Positions 46,452-58,753 of a stretch of 64,000 nucleotides of DNA are shown piece by piece. How positions within the stretch are numbered: position 1 is the stretch's first letter; each line of letters opens with the position of its first letter. This DNA comes from Cryptomeria japonica (Eukaryota; Streptophyta; Pinopsida; Cupressales; Cupressaceae), in contig NC_081415.1 in the NCBI RefSeq assembly GCF_030272615.1, forward strand, positions 109,698,406-109,762,405. The letters are read 5' to 3'. The position numbers and the translations under genes are program-made. The notes below the pieces were generated by a model that was not told the origin of the DNA, did not search any database, and saw only the letters and a program-made list of their open reading frames with translations.

Positions 46452-48860
46452 TGTGACGTTTTCACACATCACCCCATTGCAAATGGGGACCCCCTTCTTT
46501 TTAGGCCCTCTCAGTTTTTTGGCTTGCGTTTTTGTGGTCTTTTCGCAACATTCTTGTCAATCTCTCTGCTTTGCAAGTGTTTGGGAGTCATATTGATTAA
46601 ATATGCTTCTCTGTCAAGCAAATTCTGTGAGGTCTAGGGCCTGTTTTGTCCTCTTTCTAGGGTTTTGCCTTTTGTCCTAGATTTTAGGGGTTCCTGTTAG
46701 GGTTTCGGAAAAACTAAGCGTACGACTAGAATCAGGGCCCTTCAAGGGACCTCCCGGTGAAATTTGAGTCCAAACGGAGCAACTTTCTAGTTTTAGAAAG
46801 TCCCTATTTTTTAGGGATTTTTCCAAGTCCCAAAATGTCGCCATTTTGCCAAAAATCAAACTTACTATTTTTAGTAATTTCTATTTTTAGTAAATTTCTA
46901 TTTTTAGTAAGTCATCCGGCGTCCTGTCTTAGGCTCTAACTCTAACATTTTGGAAAGTTTCTATTTTGGAAAAATCTATTTATGGCAGGATCAGGCTAGC
47001 ATACAGCGGAAAATCAACATGCACAATCACTTCTAAATCTGGAAAGTTGAAAGCAGACAAGCAGGGGTCTAAAATGACTAAATGTGAGAATCATCTCTGA
47101 AGTGGAAGGTCAAAATATTCTAAGTCTGGAAGCCATTCACAAGTGCAATAATCCACTTCTCCATGGACAGAGCAAAAATGCGCTCAAGTCTAGTCTGGGG
47201 CGCTGAAACCAAGGAGGCATTCACAAGTGCAATTTTCGGCCTCTCCATGGATGGAGCAAAAATGCGCCCAGGTCTGGTCTGGGGCGCTGAATCCATGAAG
47301 ACATTCACAAGTGGAAAATTCATGAATCCTTGGCGTGGTAAAATTTCACCCAAGCAGAGAATTTGAAATTTTGCCTAAGGCACGGAATCCAAGGAGTCAA
47401 GGAAGGTTAAAAACAAAAATTCCCCTCGAGCGAATTTTCAAATATGCTATTTATAGACATCAAACCCTGGCCAAATATAGAATTGTTTTATAGATTCCGA
47501 ATCAGGATGAAATTCCCCATCCAGTGAACCTGGCTCCTAAATTTTAGGAGGATCCCTAAAAAATAGGGATGTTGAAAAAGAGGCATGGACAATTCACAAA
47601 GTAATGGAAATTCCTTCCTTCAGGATATAATTCCAGGAAAGGTGAAAAATTGACTAAGTGTTGGAAATTCCTTCCTTCATGACAGAGTTCCTGAAAAACG
47701 TGAAAATTTGGCTAAGTGTTGGAAATTCCTTCCTTCAAGACAGAATTCCAGGAAAGATGAAAATTTGGCTAAGTATTGGAAATTCCTTCCTTCGGGACAA
47801 AATTCCAAGCATGGAAGAAATACACCCAAGGATGAATTGAACATAAAATTTCTAAGGCAAGGAAGGAATCAGGGATGAACTGAACATGAAATTTCCCCTC
47901 CAGGAAAAAATTTGAAAAATCCATGCTCAGGCATCAAATCACATCCAAATTTCAAAAGTTTTACAAATTTGGATTCGTAGGAGAATTTTCTCTCTCCTGG
48001 ACCGTGGAACCCTAATTTGGAAATTTTCCTAAAAAATAGGAAATGTGCAAAATTGATGAAAAACCTTCTCTGAGCAAGGAAAGTTGAAGAGACTTCAAGA
48101 AAATTCTTCCTGAATCGAATTTTCCTTCTCCAACAATTCCAGATGTGCAGGAGCGGATATACAACGACGGGGTCCACTTGCATGGCAAGGATCTATTGAA
48201 CACATGGCAGTAGAGTGGCGCATTCATTACCAGAATATTTGACCAAATGGCAACCTGGTCATTGCATGATGAATTTATGGCAGATTCCTTTTGCATGCAG
48301 CCGCCGCATGTGGAAATGATGGACCATTTATGACATAATGGGGTGATTTTTGCATGGATGAATATTCAACGCATGTTGGGCGAATTTGAAGGAGGTGGTG
48401 CATTTAATGCGCAGTGGATGCTATTTTGGGTACTTTTGAATTAATTGTACATGGACATGATGGGTTATTAATTGGAGATTCCCACCTTGTTGCATCTTGA
48501 GTGGAGAATCTTTTAGGGAAAACCCTAATTAGGGTTTTGCATGTAGCCAGGGCTTGAAGCCTATATAAGGGATGACCCCCCTCATTTGTAGAGGAGGGAG
48601 CTTTGTATGAAATTGTTGCGATAAGTTTTTGAGAAAATAATAGTGAAGCATTGTTCTCTGATGGTGTCCACTTGAGTTATTTTTTCAAAACTTGCATGGT
48701 TTCACCTTCCTCACTTAGATTAGAAGTAGTAAAGTGCTTTGATTTCAATGGAGAATGTAATGGTGTGTGATGAATTTCCATGGTTCATACTTTTTGTATC
48801 TTGCTGATTGTAAGTTGCAGTGTAAAGTTAGCTTGAGCCACTAAACTTGTGCTAAGTTCA
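46452..48860 (+). repeat. Solo LTR (2.4 kb) inserted in the minus-strand gene
   Basis: Starts TGTGACGTTTTCACACATC and ends AAGTTCA, flanked by TTTGT (46447-46451) and GTTGT (48861-48865), a 5-bp repeat with one mismatch. Removing the LTR and one repeat rejoins the minus-strand reading frame (…TTIHN to ANEAYF…), which supports both borders. Core promoter CTATATAAGG lies at 48561. U3 contains a ~77-bp duplication (47150-47300) and a 57-58 bp repeat in four copies. Confidence 0.8.
47606..47835 (+). repeat. Four tandem 57-58 bp units in the solo LTR U3
   Basis: GGAAATTCCTTCCTTC starts each unit at 47606, 47663, 47721 and 47778, followed by GACAGAATTCCAGGAAA-like and TTTGGCTAAGT-like sequence. 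Enhancer-like repeat of a U3 region (inference). Confidence 0.9.
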
Positions 48861-51640
48861 GTTGTGGATAGTCGTTTGGATTGCGCCGTTTTGGGTATTC
48901 AAATGCACTTTCTCAATTTGAAAATCCTTCAATATCCTCAGAAGATTGCACCGGTTCTTGCGGAGTTGTAGTTGAACTTGGCGAAGCAGAGCTTGGTTTA
49001 TTTGAAATTTGTCCACCAGAGCACTATTCATGTTATCACTGCCCTTAGGAGTAGATTTAGATCCTTCTGAACCCTTTCCCTTTTCTTTCAATTCATTTTA
49101 GTCCGTTTCAAGTAGCAGCATCGCAAAATTGTCATATCCAATGATGGAGTTCCAGCCACAACAAAGAAGTGAAAGAATGATGCAAACGTAAGGCCCCTTG
49201 GATTACCAGCAAACACATCAGCCAACTGAGTCACATCCACGCATTGAACGAACCTTGGAGTCGATTGTTTGAACTTCTTGCAATCTTAGCATACAATCGC
49301 ACTTTGATCAAGAGAGAGTGAAGTGACCGTTAGGCAACTTTATTCTGTGTTCGACGCTGTCATAAAAAACACATCAACAAGCTTCACTTACATCTTTTTC
49401 AACAATAGGTTGGGCTACCTCAACACATAAATTTCCTGATGAAGGATTAATTCCCAATCTAGATGCAACTTTTGTTTTCTTGGGTTTGGCTATCCTATGA
49501 AGTACATTTGCAACTACGTCAAAACTAGGAGCTATTAGCTCAATAGTTCTCTTCTTATTCTGCAAACTCTGTTGTGACCAGAATGATGAAGATGATGGTA
49601 ATGATTCTTGATTATTCACAAATGTCGAGGTTAAAGATGTTAGGTTATTTGGGAAGAGTGGAGATTGAACTTCAGTATGGACATCGTTCATTTCAGCTTC
49701 CTCATGAATGGCAAAATCATCATGTTGGGACGATGAAATAATGATAGAAGGTGATACAGAAGGAATTTGCTAATTATCAACATTGGGAGGATGTTGAGGT
49801 GAAATACTTTCTAACTCAGCTTCAAGCTCTTGGGCAAGATTCATTGTCTTTCCTTTTGTTTTTGATCTCTTTTTCTTAATGACAGAGCTAACTTCACATG
49901 CCTTTGCAAGATCCTTCCCTTTTTTTGGATCTTCTCCATCATCACCTCACTTGGATATATTTTGGTGTAGACTCGTCACTGGGTTTGATCTTTGCAAATT
50001 AGCTGGAATAGAGGAACTTCCTTGTGCTCCACTTCTATCTTTTGAGGAATTAGCTTTATATGAAGGCCTAGTTGCCGTAGCCTCAATCCTCTTACCTTTA
50101 ACCCATTCAAGCGTCCTTCGAACCACATAGAATGATCTTTCCTGAATACTTCTTATTTCTGAAATTGACCAATTGATGGGTGGAAGTGGAAGAAGTTGAA
50201 TCCTCTCAAAGTAAAAACCATCGATCAAATCAGATTCATCATCCTCAATGCCATTCACATTTATTTCAATTCTATAGTCAATTATCTGCTTGATAGAAAA
50301 CCTCATCCAATCCCTCTTCCGTACCTCAAAATCATCTTCACAATCTTGCCAAAAATCTTCTATATCAGGAAAGTGCTCAAATCCGGCACCAAGTTCCAAC
50401 TCTCCTATAGCATACCCTTTGCTATCGAAAGGAAACCTCATATCATAAGGATACATGTGAATCTTTGCTATAGACCTCTCGATATTTGAGCATCTGTGTA
50501 GCTCTCACAGCTGTAATAACCGAGTCCAATGGGAAAAGAGATAATACTTTTTCTTTTATTCCGGCAAATTTTGTTGACTTGTGCAATCTGCCTGCATACC
50601 TCAATGAGGATCAACTTATCTTCAACAAACCTTGGCAACATGAGAGGGCAGCCATCATAACCTCCTATCCAAATGTATGTGAATTTCAGAAACTGTATGA
50701 AGTAACTACCATACTTCTGAACCAATGTTGTTGCTTCTGGAGATATTCTGAGTCCAATATTACCCTGTAGTTCTCATACTATCAACATAGTAAAGGCATC
50801 ATTAACTCGACTAGAGTGATGATAGCTTTCCTCCAACTGCAGCTGCGGATGATAATTGTAAATCTGAGTTGCATCATCATAAATACCTTCAGCATTCAAT
50901 CCTGGTCGTTTCTTCATCCCAACAATGGCATAGAAGAGGTATGATGTCATAAGAAATTATAGTTTTTCTTCAATTTGAGTAGCTGATCACAAAGATTATT
51001 ACTAATAATCTCAGCCCAATTAATAAATTGTATGCCTTCACAGATGATATTGATAAACAAAAACATCCACCCCTCCAAGCCATTCGAGTCCTCATTTCCT
51101 GTGACCCAGTTCAAGAAAATAACCATATTAGCTATATCCTCCATCAACAGACCTGTGAATTATTTTAGGAAGATGTGTTTTTCCTTTCCTTGGTTTTGCC
51201 AACCATTTTCTAGCTATGTTATTCAAACACTGGGCTTCATTATTGATAAAATAATTATCTGCATACTCTCTATCTCCCTTTGTGAATTGGTCTCTAAAAG
51301 GCAATCTGAATATTATGGCAATAGAGACTGGATCAAGTTTAGCGACCACATTACCTTCTGCTGTCCTAATTTCTTTTGTATCCGGATTAAATGCTTTCAT
51401 GCATTCCAAAACTAATTTTGGGCATTGGACTGATGTGGGGTACCCTACTGCGTGTGCCAATCCACTGTCTAGTAACCTCTAAGTTGTCAAAGTCTTGTCT
51501 TTCCTTTCCATCGATTTCCAAAAATCAGAAAGACTCGCATTTCCCAATTTAGTATCCCCAATATCTGGAAGCATGCATTTGAGAATGGGTGCGTAATCAG
51601 GGCTATGAAATTTATACTTCATTATGACAATAAAACTATC

Positions 51641-52109
51641 ACTCACTTAGCCCTATTTTTAATGTGTGCTTGCAACTACTTTAAATCACCAAAATGACAC
51701 ATGTCATATCATTGCCACAACAGTTGCTCACACTCTATGCTTGATAGATGTTTATAACTTGCACCAAATCTTCTGATGTTGACGCAGATCTGCGAACTTG
51801 ACAATGCACACCTTACTATTATGCGTTGGTGGGTATCCATTCGCTGCCCCAAAACTCATATTTCAACACAATGAGAAGGATATGAGCAAAGGTTGCGGAA
51901 CTTAACTTTGCATCTGCCATTTGTTTCAAGACACTTTGTTAAACAGTTCACATGCTTTGTTTATGCATTCACAATTTGGTTTGGACTATACGCACAGGCT
52001 GCCATATTAAACATTCCATGAGATGATACCCCCCTTGAAACGTCATTGTCTTTGGTTTCTCCTCTGACAGCTCACGGCTTCTACATTTAACATGTCTTGT
52101 GCTTTTGCT
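51641..52109. other. Spacer, no gene seen
   Basis: No coding signal on either strand; possible 5' flank of the broken gene. Confidence 0.4.
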
Positions 52110-52790
52110 AAACTTCACGATTTGCAGTCATATCTGCCAGAGCAATTGCACCTTTGTTATGCTTCCACTGTTTGCAGCTATTCAAACACATGATTCCAAG
52201 CAAATCACAGCTTGGGCTAGGATTCGACGGTTTGCATTCATATTTTCCCACGTTATTTTATCAAACAATTTGCAGCTTTTTCTATGCATTTACGGTTTTA
52301 CCATACTTCCACGGTTTGCAGTCATGTCTTACAAAGTCGTTGCACCTTTACAAAAGCAATTAACAACTTTATCATGCGTGTACGGTTTGCAATCATGTCT
52401 TCCAGAGCAGTTGCAACGACAACCTCTGACGAAATCCCTCTATCTTTTATGCTTTGATAAATGTCCATACCCTGATCAAAAGCTCCCATTTAAAGGTTGT
52501 AGAATTCGGCCTTACATCTGCCAATTGCACTTGCATTCTGTCAAACAATTATCGTGCACGTATTATATCAAACAGTTCGCGTGCATTGTCTGTGCTTCCA
52601 CGACGTGTATTGTCTATACTTCCATATTCTGCCTGAGCATTTTGTCAAATGTCACGTGCAATGTTGATTCGCCATGCTTCACGATTTGTAGTCATGTCTT
52701 CCAGAGCAGTTGCAGCTACAACATCCGATGATTTTCCTCTATCCCTTTTAAGCTTTGATGAATGTCAATAACCTGTTCATGAGCTCTCAT
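52110..52790 (+). repeat. Imperfect tandem repeat (ACGGTTTGCAGTCATGTCTTCC...)
   Basis: The word ACG(G/A)TTTGCA(G/A)TCAT-TCTTCCAGAGCAGTTGCA recurs near 52119, 52228, 52311, 52381 and 52680 with irregular spacing of 70-300 bp. The two fullest copies (about 52381-52490 and 52680-52790) agree over some 110 bp. The 210-codon Cys/Ser-rich frame at 52099-52731 follows from the repeat. Confidence 0.75.
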
Positions 52791-52938
52791 TTTTGTATGG
52801 ATGGGAAGGATGGCAAAATAACTTGTAGGATCAGATTTGCATCATTAACTATATTGTCTTCGCTTCCAATTTTACATACTGTGTAACGCCATGAGACTGC
52901 ATTTCATTTGAGCATTTTTTTATATATCTTGTGAAAAA

Positions 52939-53106
52939 GGTTGAGAATGCTCCAAACGGAGCATTTCTAACCTTTTTATGTAAAGCGGGCCCACACAAAG
53001 TTAGGAAATAAGGTTAGAGATGCTCTGGTTTGGAGCATTCTTAACCTTTTCTTTTTGAGGTTATAAATTTGGGTTAAGAATGCTCGAAAACGGAGCATTC
53101 TTAACC
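52939..53106. repeat. Three successive hairpin units
   Basis: Each unit is a GGTTAAGAATGCTC ... GAGCATTCTTAACC inverted repeat: 52939-52972, 53012-53046 and 53072-53106. The third has a perfect 14-bp stem and a 7-base loop (GAAAACG). The first two have a few mismatches. Spacing is 73 and 60 bp. Confidence 0.92.
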
Positions 53107-53109
53107 ATT

Positions 53110-54021
53110 TTCTTTCAAAGACTATGATTTTGACCTCCCAAAACCATTGACTACAAAGGGGAACAAAGGGGAAATGAAAATAATGATGTTTTAGATAATT
53201 TCTCCCTCAAATGAGAACAATATTAAAACCAATTTAAAATATTAAATTATTTTTGAAAAATAATTTAAATATTTTCAATTTAATGCCCAAACTTAGGAAA
53301 GACGGCCATATCTTTCAAACGGTAAGGAGTTAGGCTCTGAAATTTGAAACACATATTGATGGTAGAGAAATGAGAAAACGTCATCATTTATTCCTCATAA
53401 CGATACCTAGGATGAGAGATTTTAATCATTTTTGGGTGAGGGACATCAAAATTTGAAAGTTTAAAATATGATAAACTATGAACTAGGTTCAAGCAAAAAT
53501 TAGTCACATGACACAAAACGATGCTTAGGACATGTCTATCAAATGATTTCCCTCAATTCTTTATAATTTTCAAAACTCATTCATTTTTCATATTCTGACT
53601 GACAACAACCTTGGGTCACATGCTCACTCATTACGCATAAACACCTATTGGACCTTCATTCAACATTGAGACCAATTTGAAGTTCAAATTTTAGGTATGC
53701 CAAATATGGGGAAACAATACTATAACTGCAATTTGGTTTGAAGTATTGATTCTTATGATAGACAGCCTCTAGGATCATATTAGAAATTACTTGCTTATGA
53801 ATAATATGTATGCAATCTGAAAATATAATATCATTATGTGATCTTAATATATGAAATATAGGCAGCAATATGCAATTCTTTATGTGTTTGCTGAAATCAA
53901 TAATGGTAGGGATAATGAGGGAATCCAAGGAGGGGAAACAGCAATGAGGTCCTCTTCTAAACATGCCACCTCATGGTGGTGATCGGTGGTCCCATGAGGC
54001 CAAGGGGGCGCAAGGAGTGTT
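53110..54021. other. Unassigned region
   Basis: No gene. Ends with a less AT-rich block (CCCATGAGGCCAAGGGGG near 53990) which resembles ACATGAGGCCAAGAGGG at 57764, so this may be an old duplicated element flank. Confidence 0.35.
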
Positions 54022-57000
54022 TGTTACATCCCACTTGTGTCCTAGTTGATTTTGTGCAGTATTTATGCCCTAATACATGTTAACCCTAGTGCATTTTGAT
54101 ATACTCGTATGATGTATAATGTGCCTAGTTTTAAGATTTAAATGATGGATTTGTTCAGATGATTATGCATATGTGAACAAAGATAATTATGCTTTCTATG
54201 CTGATTTGATGTACTTTGATTTATTAAATTGATGAAATTGCAGTTAACAATATGATATCATGTTTCACTTTTGTCATGATTTATTATTTGTCAGAACTAG
54301 AAAAGATTGGATCTAACCGATTTCCGTGGGCCAAGTGTGTGCAGGAGACCGTCGTTCTCCACAAAAGGAGGGAAAGTATCATCAAGTCGAGAAGTGAAAG
54401 GAAGGAGAGAACTCAATGCGGTTTAAAAACCCTAACCTAAGCCAGGTAAACCTATGTTGATCTTGTCAGACCATGTTAGCCAGTGTGCTAGGTAACCTGG
54501 TAGGTCAGTGCAGAGAATCTAGGGTTTGTCGACTTCTCGAAATAATTATTAATTATTAAAATTTAATTAACTATTTCGTTAATTATTAATCAAGTTGGTT
54601 GGACTAATGTTACTTATATTATATAAATATATATATTTATGTAAATGTATATATATGTTACATATATATCCTATACGAGTACCTGGGTATGGTAATACGT
54701 ATACATGGTCGTATACGTACTACTGCAGTCAAGTATTCGTAGGGAGTATAGGTCGCATATATATAAATATAAATAAATAAGTATATTTAATTAAATTGTA
54801 ATTTGTATGGCAATATTTATTTTTAATTAAATAAATTATCTTTTGCCAACTTTAAATTAGCATCTCTATAATCAAGTGAGGGTTATGTGAAAGGGAGATA
54901 TGATGTTGTCCCTCCTAAAGTTGCTATGTGATTGGCTAAAAATATATTATGGCAATAGTGAGGAATATAAGTTTTAATTAGACCATTAATTTATCACTCC
55001 ACTTTGCATATGATTTTATCGAGCATAAAGGGTTTTAAAAAAAAGAGATAAAGGAAAGCAATGCAATTTTTTTTTTTTTAAAGAAAAAAGAAAACATGTA
55101 ATATCGCCATCCTATATACTTGAGATATCGGGCAAGTGAAGAAAAGAAGTTTTCATATTTCAAACACTTCATAGAATAGGGGAGAAAAGAAGATATTTTA
55201 TTTTTGGGGGCAATTTGACGTGAGGAGTCGAAGTTTCTCCTGGAAGCCAAAAGGAAGATCACGTGAAACGTGAAGCATGCCCTGCGTGACTCCTAGGGCG
55301 GTTTGGGGAAAATTTGCCTAGTATTAGGGTGATTTGGCATCTAGGGAAATGTTTTTGGCATATTTAAGCAAAAAAAATGGAAAAGAGTGAGTATATTTTT
55401 ACGTCTGGCTTCTGGAAAATGAGAGGAACGGGGGTTTTGTTGTGTGCTTTCTTTCATTCTCAACTCTGCTATTTGGTATTCTTGAGGGTTCTCAGACGAG
55501 ATACTTCATATCACAGGTCATGTTATCTCTCAGACCTGCGATTTCCTCTTCTTCTTACCGTTATTTTCTCTTATGAAAAATTAAAAGAAAGAATTGCATT
55601 AATGCATTTGTGGTTTGTTAAATGCTGAAAGTCTGGAAATTTTTTATGACAAATCATGTGGGTTTGAAACCCTTCTGCACTCTTATGATTTATATTAGCT
55701 GCAGTTTCAGTTTTATCAGGTGATAACCAGCATGAAGAAATGTAATGTATTATGTTAGGGGTTTAGTCGTAATCTGAAATTGAAAAGTGCATACATGCTT
55801 TTCTCCTGTTATTACTTTGTTATTATTTCAGTAATAATTCTGTTTTTGGAAATTAAGGAGAGGGTTAACCCTATGCTATCAAATGTAATATGTAATGTAT
55901 CTTCAGCTTTTGTGAGGAAACATAATTGGTACTGTTGAATCTAGGAAGGGTTTGGGCAGTTTAAAAATGGGAGAGAGACATACGTACCACAGCTGCATTA
56001 CTTTATAGTTAACCAGATTTCCTGGCTGTCATTTTGTAAATTAGGAAGTAATTATTCTTCCAATCTGCTTTTATTTCATATATAGAGTAAGGGAGCTTAC
56101 GTAGCTGTGACTGCATTTGTTTATATTTGTTCCTATTAATGTGAGGAGTTGTACTAGATTTTTATACATATATATTTGTATATACAGTAAGTATATATAT
56201 AAATATGTGTGTATAAGAACCTAGACAACGTTTTCTTCAAGTCTGATGTAAAATGTGAAGGTATAAAAGAACCTATACTTCCGATGTTAGACAAGGGTTT
56301 GAATAGTTCGCAAATTCTAAGGAAATATAGACATTATCTTCTGCTGTAACTATGCTGTTAGCTTCTTGAACAACAAAACCCTGCTTCCCTCATAAAAGAT
56401 TTTGGGCAAACTATAGATATCTAAGTTTGCTTATGCAGAACTACTGGCTCATTTTTATATCAGTGTTGGGTTAATGTATCGGCCTCTTGTAGGAACAGTC
56501 CATTCTATTTCCGTTATGGAAAGAAAGGGACTGATTCACTTGTATCTTTGTTTTTTTTACAAACTAAGCGAATAAGAATGTATGTAGTGTTATATACATA
56601 TTTACATACATATACAACATGTATAAGTACTTGCATATACTAGGTTGTGTGTGTATGTAACCATGGAGGTATAATACTACATACTGGTATATGTATGATA
56701 TATAGCCTGAATTCTTAAACTGCAAATTAACTGAAGGCAATTATAACCGCAAGGTCCCTCAATTTAGAATTGGAAACTTGCATAGTCTCATGTTTAGAAG
56801 ACTGCTGAAACCTTAATCGAGTTTCCTCAATTTTACTTAAACCCGAACAACCGATCAGCAATATCAAATACACTATCTAATTGAGATTACTGGGCCTTAG
56901 TTCCCCTTTTGAGTTCAATTGAACTCCTAAAACCTAGACTTATTGCCGAGAAGCGTGAGATCATTGACAGTGCATAAATTCATGCTTACAGTGTAAAACC

Positions 57001-57981
57001 TTGGCCAAGGTGGTGTTGCGTAATGCATGCACTCGTCTGATCTTTAGCACCAGATACACCCCTAGTCAGAGCATCATACTAGTAGGGAGTTATCCTTAGT
57101 GTATGACCGACTAAGAGTGTAGGTCCTAACACCAAGTCTCAAATGGCATTGAGTTCTCTTTTTCCTTTACCTCCATGAGAAGGGTCGGGCCAGTCCAGAA
57201 GCATATGGCACGGGGGACTAGATAGTCCGTGGTTGGGCGGAAAAGCGCCCTAATAATACTTTCCCTCCTCACCAGTATCATGACAAAGTTGGAAGTTCAG
57301 AATTTAGCATCAGTGGAAAAGTAATCTCTAAACCCTACCTCTCTTTAATTTCATGCAAGTTATTTATTTCTTAAATCTTACATGTATGCTTAATTTTTAG
57401 TTCAATGTACTTAACATTTCAATTATCGTTATTCGTGTTCCTGCTTTGAATATAAAAAAAAAAAAAAAAAAAAAAATCCTTCTTGCCATGTTTATGTTAA
57501 TGGCTATATTGCAACAATTAGATTATTGATTTGATATCTCTTTTTTAAAATTTTCAGTATGTTACAATGTTGCCATTGGGCTTAGGAGGAAACGACTTTC
57601 TGGACACCCTATTGTAGTTGCCTCAAACCCCTACCATGGTTGACCATGGGATTAAGGAATCCAAATCATAGGGAGGAAGATAATGGGAGGATGGAGAGGG
57701 TAATGGCTACGGGATTCCTCACTAGGTATGCCCCTTCATATGGATGGCAAAGGGCCACATGAGGCCAAGAGGGATGGTATATCCGCTCTTGGGCCTAGGG
57801 TAGAGGAACATTCAAGCACCCTAACATGCCTCCTTATCCTAGCTCTCCTATGGGTGAATTCCATCAACAAATTAGGTATATCATATGATTAAGTTAATGT
57901 TTCTCTATTCCATTCCTTGTTTTACTTGGAGTCATGATTTTAGGGCAAAAGCTAGGGCGTTTATAAAAAGGGACATTACAT
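54022..57981 (+). repeat. LTR-like unit, TGTTACATCCC ... GGGACATTACA
   Basis: The ends look like LTR ends of the family at 36911-41361 (11-bp inverted termini with two mismatches) and TGGTAT follows at 57982, like a damaged primer site. Length of 3.96 kb is large for an LTR and no target repeat was found (GTGTT against TGGTA), so it may instead be two elements or an LTR with insertions. Inside: TA-rich runs (54600-54780, 56580-56700), no firm gene, and a region near 57000-57300 with moderate GC that looks non-coding. Confidence 0.4.
57454..57476 (+). repeat. A23 homopolymer
   Basis: An uninterrupted run of 23 A after TTTGAATAT. It may mark the 3' end of a retroposed sequence, but nothing upstream was recognised. 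Confidence 0.8.
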
Positions 57982-58745
57982 GGTATGTCAATGACAATTC
58001 AAACACCCTACTCCTCCAACGATTGATGTAGCTATGTCCCTCTTAACCTTGATCTCAGACAAGGATTGTGGCCTGTTGTGCATATCTTCCTCTATGACTG
58101 CGAATGATTTGGATTGGGTGAGTCCCAATTGCTATTTGAACAATATTAGTTTTGCTTGCCGAATGCTATGACGATCGATATGCATCCAGATTTGGGACTA
58201 AGTTTGCCTCTATTAATGTGTATTGCTAGCAATGATATCTCTTAGAATTGCTCCTAGAATGATCTCATAGGCCTGATCTAGACCATGGACACTCTCTCTA
58301 TCAAATGGGTTTAGTTTCTCACCAATCTTCCCAGTGTATAGCCAATGATGAAATTGTAATGTCCTCTTCCTAACTAGTTCAGTATGGTGCACCATTAGCC
58401 TATTCAATGGGTTCCCGTAGGCTAATGAGTTAGGGTTAGGGAACATTTGGAAATATTTATTAAACAGGTTGGCAATATCAGATGTTTATTTGAGCTCTGG
58501 TGGTTATGATGTGTGAACTACTCTTTTCTAGAGTGATTTTGGTTGAGTTCTCCAATACTTACTATTTTTAGTAAGTCAGTTTTGGGCACCGACTGAGCCA
58601 ATTAGCAGTGTTACTATTTTTAGATGTGTGAGTGAAAGTAGTGAATATCAATATCTCGATATTTGATATAGTCTAGTGATTTTATAAGATCATTTTATAG
58701 AGTTAAATTAAAGATGTAACTTTATTATTATTTAAATATTTTTGA
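57982..58745. other. Unassigned region
   Basis: A 77-codon minus-strand frame at 58213-58446 (starts MFPNPNSLAYGNPLNRL) shows a protein-like composition, but I do not recognise it. The rest is plain AT-rich sequence. Confidence 0.35.
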
Positions 58746-58753
58746 TAAAAGAC

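Larger units (their letters stand above)
45561..51640 (-). pseudogene. Broken large gene of an unrecognised repeat family, coiled-coil C-terminus
   Basis: Minus strand. N-terminal part starts near 51623 (MKYKFHSPDYAP, LPDIGDTKLGN) and runs through a helical domain at 51460-51128 (DPVSIAIIFRLPF, WLAKPRKGKTHLPK), then by shifts through 51147-50947 (GLEGWMFLFINII, INWAEIISNNL), 50725-50468 (GGYDGCPLMLPRFVEDKL), 50456-49947, 49691-49374 and 49091-48858 (Gly/Ser/Lys-rich). After the solo LTR it continues at 46446-45561 with long Glu/Lys/Gln helices, probably coiled coil. At least five shifts or stops are needed. I associate this architecture with multicopy gene-like repeats in conifers, possibly related to plant mobile-domain proteins, but cannot name it. 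Function unknown. Confidence 0.6.

Noticed and set aside
49879-50489. Plus-strand frames opposite the broken minus-strand gene
   Set aside because: Shadows of the minus-strand coding pieces; composition is protein-like only on the minus strand.
52099-52731. 210-codon Cys/Ser-rich frame
   Set aside because: Product of the imperfect tandem repeat, no signal peptide or spacing typical of Cys-rich peptides.
54022-57981. Calling this a confirmed solo LTR
   Set aside because: No target duplication and implausible length; kept only as an LTR-like unit with low confidence.
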